This document shows, one piece after another, positions 57,201-64,000 of a DNA stretch of 64,000 bases; positions within the stretch are counted from its first letter, which is position 1, and every line of letters begins with the position of its first letter. Position numbers and translations under genes: made by a program. This DNA is from Turnera subulata (Eukaryota; Streptophyta; Magnoliopsida; Malpighiales; Passifloraceae), in NCBI GenBank assembly GCA_028386065.3, contig JAKUCV010004460.1:1-64000 (forward strand), written 5' to 3'. The notes under the pieces were generated by a model. That model was not told the origin of the DNA, ran no database searches, and saw nothing but the letters and a program-made list of their open reading frames with translations.

Positions 57201-57903
57201 ACAGATCTAATTAATTTTCTTCTTTGGTAAGCACTTTTACTTATATGATTCATATCTTTCGTGAATAAGACAATGGGAGTCAAAAGATATGGAGGAATAT
57301 TTACGGTAGAAACTTACAAGCATCACTCCACAGGTATGCCTACTAGTAAAGACACCTGATAGTGAAGCAATCTTATGCCTTTGTTGTATTAAACCTGCAA
57401 CAATCTATTCTCGGAACTTATTCGAACAAATGATGCTTGTTTTTTAAAAAAAAAAAAATATGCCGGAGACAACATTTTAAGTGGTTATTGGAGTAAGAGT
57501 AACCAAAAAAATCCTACATATAGTTGAGATCTTTGCATAGGTGAGGTTGTAAATGCATGCAGTACTGTGTGTATTGGTGCACCTTCCACCTTTAACTCTT
57601 GCATGTGCTCACACAGTGCCATTACAAGCGCATGCTGCAAAGCAAATGGAAAGGGCTTATGATCTTTCAACAACGCAGTACTTGATTCATACCATTTTGC
57701 CTATCCATTTTATGAAACAACTACCCATCGTACCGTAATCCACATCTTACACTTCTTTTAGATCCATCCATACCGACATTCTCATAAGAAATCCAAGTAA
57801 AATATGCTTTTTGTTTACTCCACTCATATTACAGTACTTGAAAAAGTTGTAAACAAAACGATTGCCAAAATCTTGATCCTTGAAGATTTTGATATGCATT
57901 ATT

Positions 57904-58234
57904 TTTTTTTTTTTTTTGTCGCAGAAAAAAAAGGCATCAGTGGTGTCATCATCGCCCCGTCGGTCCAGGCCCCGGTCAGAACCGGTTACATCCTGGCATT
58001 AGACCCTCCTCATAGGAGAGACCGCCCACCGGGGCACCAGCGGACACCCTCGCCTGCTACGCGTCATAGTGTCGGGGAGACCCCGGGCTCAACGGCCACC
58101 ACCCCACAGTGTGGAAGGCCATATTCGGCCACATCACACTATAATGGGGCTTGACTGGAAGCGCCGGGACTCGAACCCGAGTCCTAGAGATGGCAGGCTA
58201 AAGGCTTCACCACTGGGCCACCACCCCCGGTGGT
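57904..58234 (-). mobile_element. tRNA-derived SINE with 13-bp target duplication (copy 1)
   Basis: GATATGCATTATT at 57891-57903 recurs at 58235-58247. On the minus strand the element starts with a Pol III promoter: box A TGGCCCAGTGG (58210-58220) and box B GGTTCGAGTCC (58167-58177). It continues as a GC-rich body and ends in a poly(A) tail, seen as poly(T) near 57904. It resembles the copy at 61588-61882 over nearly its whole length, with about 30 extra bases around 58090-58130. Confidence 0.88.
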
Positions 58235-58370
58235 GATATGCATTATTGTGGTCTTACTCTTACATCTTACTTCATATGTCATTCAGACATACGTGTGCCA
58301 GAAAAATTTTCTCTGTCACAAAACTCTCATTGGGTTTTTCTGAGGACAATCCTGGTAAGACTTTTTTGGG

Positions 58371-59796
58371 GAGTAAATAGTTTTTTCTATCTCTATATTT
58401 TATTAATTTCGCATTTGTTGCCCCTCTTCGTTTAATTTCACTCATTATGTCCCTAAATTCTCTCAAATTACCGGGCCATGTTGTCTTTTTTACCCACTAC
58501 ACCAGGTCAATTGCCATGGTGCAAGTGTCATGGGGCCTGCAAGTTTTTCTTTCATTTTTTTCATAATTTAATTTATGAAACTTCTTTTTAAATTAAAATA
58601 AATTGGTTTTATAATAAAAAAAAAAACCAGGGTAAGCAATTTATGAGGTAAGGCTCGTCTATCCAAAGCGCACGGACCTCATCGGCACTGGTGAGCCGGG
58701 GTTGCTGGGACGGGGTGCTACTGTTGCTGGGCCCACATGGGTTGCTGTTGTGAGTCATCTACCGCCGCCGGAGGAGGGACAATTCCGCCACCACGTTGCC
58801 ACAAAGGCTACCGTCTCAAGCCGCTACAGCTCGCGAACCGCCAAGAGGAGGCCGAAGCCACCACCCGCAGCAGTGACTAACGCCGCCGCAGACAGGTAGC
58901 AGCGGGTGCAGCAACCACAAAAGTGTTGCGCCTGCCGCCCCACTCGGATGCCACCGTCGCTTCCCTCACCAGATCGGAGTAGTACAATCGTCGCGCGCCT
59001 CCACCAGAACAGATCTGGAAAAGGCGGATCGGGGTGCCATCATAGCCACACGCAGCAGCGCATGCTGCCTTCAACGCCGACCAAATCCGCCGCCCTCGTC
59101 GAACGGAGCAGCTGATGACAGCGACTAACGCCGCCCTCAACACCTATTGGCGGCGACCATCGTGAACCTCAGCACAAAGCTCGGCCGCCGCAGACCTGCA
59201 AGCCAACTGCAAACAACCAAAAAACACAAGACAAACAACAAAAAACATCGACTGCTGTCCCAACGCTGCTGCTTGCTGCATCATGGTTCTTTTTCGATTG
59301 AATTAGGGCTTTTCTTCTTTTTTGGTTTTTTAATGGCGGTTTTGGGGAGCAAGAGGGCGAAATCGGGGATGGTAGCCGATGTGTTTTTCTTTTCTTTTCT
59401 TGTGTGGTTTGAGAGATGAGATAAGATAATTAATATTTAGTTTTTGGAAAAAAATTCTGGTTTAAATAAGAATTTTTAGAAATTAAATTTTAGGAAAAAT
59501 TTTAAAAAATTGGGCACTAATAGTAATATTGTAATTGTGAAAAAAATAAAAGAATAAAAACTTGGAATATAGTTTTAAAAAATTAAATAAAAAAGTAAAA
59601 ATATTTAAAAATAGATAGTCTGTAGGGCCCCACAAGACACATGTCAGCACCATGGCAATCGACCTGCTGTAGTGGGTAAAAAAGACAACATGGCCTGCTA
59701 ATTTGAGAGTTCAAGGACACAATAAGTAAAATTAAACGAGGAGAAACAACAAATAAAAAATCGACAAAGTATAAGGACAGAAAAAACTATGTACTC
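58371..59796. mobile_element. candidate Mutator-like (or foldback) element with long inverted repeats and GC-rich core
   Basis: 58371-58543 and 59621-59796 are inverted repeats of about 175 bp; both contain GGCCATGTTGTCTTTTTTAC or its complement and end in GAGTA(A/C)ATAGTTTTTTCT. The flanks CTTTTTTGGG (58361-58370) and CTTCCTTGGG (59797-59806) match at 8 of 10 bases, compatible with an aged 9-10 bp target duplication as in Mutator elements. No transposase is inside. The core, about 58640-59330, is strikingly GC-rich (CCGCCGCCGGAGG-type), with no convincing protein, and could be a captured gene piece, as in Pack-MULEs. Confidence 0.6.
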
Positions 59797-59806
59797 CTTC
59801 CTTGGG

Positions 59807-61577
59807 TAGATTTAACCTCTTGTGACACGTATTGGGGACTTATGCTTTTTGGGTTAATGCAACACCTTTTCTTTTTCTTCCTTGTTGGCTATTATAGGCA
59901 ATCGATGCCTGTCTTTTCCTGCCAACTGGTGATCTCGTCAACTGCTACATATTAGGCAACTATTTCTGGCTATGCAAGTCACTGATTAAGGAGCTACTTC
60001 AAAGGAGACAAGAGTTATGTCTATCACTGATTAAGTAGCTAGATTGGAGGAAGGTTCCGTGTACTGAAGGTTGATTCCAATGGCTTTTTTTTTTTTTTGG
60101 TAGAAACCAATGGCTATTTTCAGTTTAGCCACAAAATTGTCCAATAAAGAGGCCTATAACTCAAGCTATATATACTCAACTTTGAGAGATCTTTTTTAAC
60201 ACAACTTGAGAGGTTTACAATAATGGATGGTACCCAAACTATGTACTCAAAGCCAAATAAGTTCTAGATGCCATCAGTCATTCAAATAGTTGAAGGAATA
60301 CATCCAAAGAAGATATGTATTTTCAGAAAGAAAAAGAGCAAAGAAAAGTTATAGCTAGCTTACCTATTCCCGCTTAAGATATTGCATTCATAAATCTAGT
60401 ACATTTCTAGAAAAACATTCAACGTGTATCATCATCATTCATATACAGCTTCACATGTTCGCTATGTTAACAATTGAGTGGAATTTGTTCTTTGTTGGGG
60501 TTTGATATGAATTAATTATTGGTAAGTTATGATACATGCACATAATTTAAGCATAGCTACTTGTAGATAAAGGATAGTGATTGTTAGTTTGGGTGATAAC
60601 ATTAACATATTACTATTTTTTTCAATACTAATAACATATATATGCATATTAGTACGTATCTTTGATTACCCAAATCCAGGTTTTGAATATATCAATAATA
60701 AAATAAACATCATCAATTTTCGTTGTTAGGTTCTTAAACAAGATTTTGAGTTTTTCCCCTTTCAGTTTCTTATATTTAAGTGGGATCTGAGCTAGAGAAA
60801 AAAATTATTATTTATTAGTATCACTAAGCACAAAACTCCAAGCATAGTCTAGTCTAATAACAGCAACAATAAGGTGTTTGTCGCTGAAATTAATTCAACC
60901 CTAGATCTCCCAAAAAGTTTCAACTTTATGTAACATAGACCAAGACTCGTGGCCACTTACCTCATTGTGTGATAGATACCTTTCTGCCAATCCTTTCATG
61001 TATCAAGTTTGGCCAGCATTGTGGACCAATCTGTAGCCAACATTGGCTTGACCACAAAGTACGCACAAACTATCACTGTCCTTTAGGAGATCATTGTACA
61101 CGTATATGTTGATGTGAGACTACTATCTTGGAACTTGCTTCTTGTGAGACATTTTCTTAATCCCTGTATGCCTTTTTTTAAAAAAAAAAAACTAAAGATG
61201 AAAACACCAAATAGTTTGATTAAGCTAGTCCAAAAAAGAACAAGAAAATAGTGTTGTTAATAGTTCAGCAAAGTTAGGAAAGACATTCGTGTGGAGATTT
61301 AATTAATTCTATGCATTGTCTCATACTAATATTAAAGGTCATCTAGCTTTTGCCAATGATGGTCGGCATAGTTGGTTGGTTGAGGTTTAGTTATTATTCT
61401 CATTTAAGTTGGAGTTCAAACTCTATTGATTGTCCATTTTAATGGATAATTTATAAATAGTATTCTGTGATTGACCTTAACCTTAGGCCGGAGAAGCCTT
61501 CCCTCCATTTAAACTTTTTATTACCAAGAAAAACATCATGTTGCTCTTGATTATGGATCACCCAACTACCCAAGCAC
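59807..61577. other. gene-poor spacer
   Basis: AT-rich, with one micro-insertion at 60077-60115. No gene, RNA or clear repeat recognised. Confidence 0.6.
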
Positions 61578-61587
61578 TGTAGGGTAA

Positions 61588-61882
61588 CTATCGGGGTGGT
61601 GGCCCAGCGGTAAAGCCTTTAACCTGCCATCTTTAGGACTCGAGTTCGAGTCCTGGCTTTTCACTCAAGTCCCATAATAGTGTGATGTGGCCAAATAATC
61701 GTTGAGCCTGGTAACTCCCCGACACTATGACGCGTAGCAAGCGAGGGTGTCCGCTGGTGTCCCGGTGGGCGGTCTCTTCTATGAGGAGGGTCTAATGCCA
61801 GGATGTAACTGGTATTGACTGGGGCCTGGACCGACGAAGCTGATGATACCACTAATGCTTTTTGTTTTAAAAAAAAAATTGT
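61588..61882 (+). mobile_element. tRNA-derived SINE with 10-bp target duplication (copy 2)
   Basis: TGTAGGGTAA at 61578-61587 recurs at 61883-61892. Box A is TGGCCCAGCGG (61600-61610) and box B is AGTTCGAGTCC (61643-61653). It ends in poly(A) then TTGT. It is in opposite orientation to the copy at 57904-58234 and clearly the same family. Confidence 0.88.
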
Positions 61883-61892
61883 TGTAGGGTAA

Positions 61893-64000
61893 GATTTCCC
61901 CTACATTTTGGGAGGAGACATTAATGAAAATCGGGGAGAAATGGAATTTTATAAGTGAACCTCACTTATCTTTTTCCTCTTTGTTCTTTTTCTTGTACAA
62001 AAATATTCTTACTCCGTTCGTTTGTAACAAAAAAAATCATATATTCAATGTTCTCAAAAAAATCATATATTTAAATATTGACCATGAATCTATGATATTA
62101 ACTAAAAAATTTATTTAATATTAAAAATTAAAACATATAGTAACGCACCAACTTGCCATGTCACTTGGTAAAGTTCTTTGGTTCCTATTGAAAATTACAT
62201 CCTCTATAGTAGAGGTCCCATCTCATTGAATTGATTTTCTAAACAAATGGTAAGGATAGAAGGCATGATTATGTCCTGTCTCTTCCATCCTTCTGTCCCC
62301 CTAATCAGATCATATTTGATTGGACAAGTCCATATTGTAGCATCTTATTTGCATTCTACGAACATATATTCTTATCCACAACTTTATATGTACTTATTAC
62401 TGAATAAAGAATAAAAAGAAAAAGGTTGATTTCATTGTTGCAAAATTTTCTTTCAAATGGCAATCATGGCTATAAAAGATAATTAGAGTGAAATGGCAGG
62501 CAAAGCCATGAGAGGCGGGTAGAAGATAACCAAGTGATGAACAGGACTAAACCATGACTAGTCCTTTCATGGTTAAAGTTCAAAGCAGCATAATTTCTAT
62601 TGATTCATGCACCCAAGGGTTTGGATCCTTTCTTTATTTTTGATTATTCAATAAATAATTTTGATAAAAGATGGTGAAAGGATGATAAAAATGTTGGGGA
62701 AAATCTCCCAAAAATTTGTGAAAACTAGCCAAGGCCTGCAAAAGAGGTTGCTAAAACTAGCAACAGAAAGACCAGTAACATCAGATCTAGCAGTAGATTT
62801 GACCTGGTAGAAAAAATAAACCGATTTATAAACAAAACGAGCAAAGAAAATAAAAAGAAAAAGAAAAAAGAAGAAGAAAGGAGGGGAGGAAGAGGCTGCC
62901 TTTAGAACACCAAAGCGAAAGGTTGAAAGGTTGCAGGAAAATAAGGGGGGAGAAAAAGGAAAGAGAGTCAGAGACAACGTTAATACTTTTACATGGATTT
63001 GAACTTTTCTACTTTGGGCTCGCAAACCATTTTATGTCCAATAAACCCCACAAAAAGAAGGTCGCATGATACATCCAACAAAAGGAATTCTTGATAAAAA
63101 TCAATGCAGGGTCGAATTAGCTGGCTAGCTAGGTCGACCAAACCATATTCAAGTCATAATAGTTTTGAATAAGGAATAGATTATGGGTCAAAGTGATGTG
63201 GCAATAGCCAATATGGGTTACCGGTCATTTGAGAGAGTTCTAAGTTCTTGTTTGGGAAATTATTTCAATGCAATTAAATTAACTATGTAAAATATATGCA
63301 TTTCTTTTTCTTTGTTTCTTTGTACTTTTTAATAAAAAATTAATTTTGAGTGTTGTACTTGTATCTTCTTTTTCTTATTCGGTATCCAAAATTTTGCCAT
63401 AACTAATCCGAATCCAACCAAAATGGCGTACCTACCATATGATGAGGGAGTCTTCATTGAAGATTTCTTGCTTAAACACAAGATCTGCTTAAGCGGGATC
63501 AGATCGCTTACCATTTCTCTTTACGCACCTTTGAAGAAGCCCGCTATTGACTGTACCCAACTCATTCCAATGCACCTGCAAGCAAGAAAATGCATTAAGA
63601 AAGCCCAACTCCAGTAATGTGAATATCCAGTGAACCGTAATCTTCATCCACAATAATCATTGTTGGATCAGCCCATTATCGAACTAAACGGGCCCATATT
63701 CTCTTGCCTGATACATCACAGTAACTCGGCCCATGCACACAAAAGAAGTGGTCAGTAACTGGATAAAAGGCTAAAATAGTCACAAAAAGGGCATAGAAAA
63801 GTATAGGAGGAAAAGAAAAGGAAACAAGGGTGATTATGACATCATGGATATTTATGATCACACCTTAATTAGCAGCCATAATTATTTGTGAAGTGACTAA
63901 CTGTATTATGGGACTTGACTGTGGTGTTTTTGACTGGGCTTGCAAATTGTACTTAATTGCATTACAAGCAAACCAGTGGCTTTCTGGGCAAGGGGTCATA
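61893..64000. other. gene-poor spacer at window end
   Basis: AT-rich, purine-rich around 62860-62960. The short frames look random in composition and none is recognised. No terminal repeats seen. Confidence 0.55.

Larger units (their letters stand above)
53498..57890. other. GH3 upstream region and gene-poor spacer
   Basis: The first 1-1.5 kb likely holds the GH3 promoter. The rest is AT-rich. Many short open frames look random in composition. No RNA gene or transposon end was recognised. Confidence 0.6.

Noticed and set aside
58150..58225. tRNA gene
   Set aside because: Box A and box B are present but the sequence does not fold as a full tRNA; it is the head of a SINE with target duplications.
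58877..59143. Protein-coding gene in the GC-rich core
   Set aside because: The frames are Ala/Arg-rich and open in several registers, as expected from GC bias; no recognisable motif.
62648..63025. Small membrane protein gene on the minus strand
   Set aside because: Phe-rich frame from a poly-purine tract; no start context or homology recognised.

Overview
This window is nuclear DNA of a flowering plant, almost certainly a core eudicot. The evidence is GT-AG introns, an AT-rich non-coding background, plant-type Ty1/copia and LINE elements, tRNA-derived SINEs, a run of FBD-type F-box genes and a GH3 auxin-conjugating enzyme. I cannot name the species from sequence alone.

Layout. (1) 1-4956 is the 5' half of an old copia element on the minus strand, cut by the window edge. 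Its leader carries an array of paired palindromes. It landed in a fragment resembling a LINE ORF1 N-terminus (4960-5357). (2) 5696-25954 is a head-to-tail cluster of F-box/LRR/FBD genes on the plus strand. Three copies look intact (9659-11740, 20738-23133, 23715-25954). Two are dead (5696-7824, 16845-19336) and one survives only as a last-exon shred (about 8050-9245). The cluster is broken up by a truncated LINE (8318-9209), an RNase H fragment (12025-12464), an internally deleted copia element with LTRs and target duplication (12470-16493), a roughly 1.45 kb foreign block (17236-18684) and a minus-strand F-box gene of another family (19308-20414). (3) 26144-32582 is a near full-length LINE with a 9-bp target duplication. 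(4) 33541-46338 is one host gene with a cystatin-like appearance. An 8.1 kb copia element (33822-41928) split its first coding segment inside an acidic repeat, and a LINE (42892-45146) sits in one of its introns. (5) 46525-47958 is a non-coding insertion between 17-bp direct repeats. (6) 48685-50353 is a divergent F-box/LRR/FBD gene without a visible start codon. (7) 51112-53497 is an intact minus-strand GH3 gene, very close to GH3.6/GH3.5. (8) 53.5-64 kb is gene-poor. It holds two SINEs with target duplications and a candidate Mutator-like element with long inverted repeats and a GC-rich core.

Functionally, the live genes are the SCF-type F-box proteins, which are candidate substrate receptors for ubiquitination, and the GH3 enzyme, which conjugates auxin to amino acids. 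Most other coding-looking sequence is transposon-derived. The F-box cluster shows birth and death by tandem duplication: the intact copies keep one three-exon plan with a last exon of exactly 339 nt, while the dead ones carry stops, frameshifts and insertions.

The most unusual structures are 22 copies of a 12-bp palindrome arranged as 11 pairs, each 20 or 21 bp centre to centre (2113-2970), and a recurring pattern of tiny poly(T) or poly(A) insertions of about 8-34 nt between direct repeats of 9-16 bp. The best explanation for the tiny insertions is extremely 5'-truncated LINE retrotransposition. All calls come from reading the sequence by eye; no database search was run.
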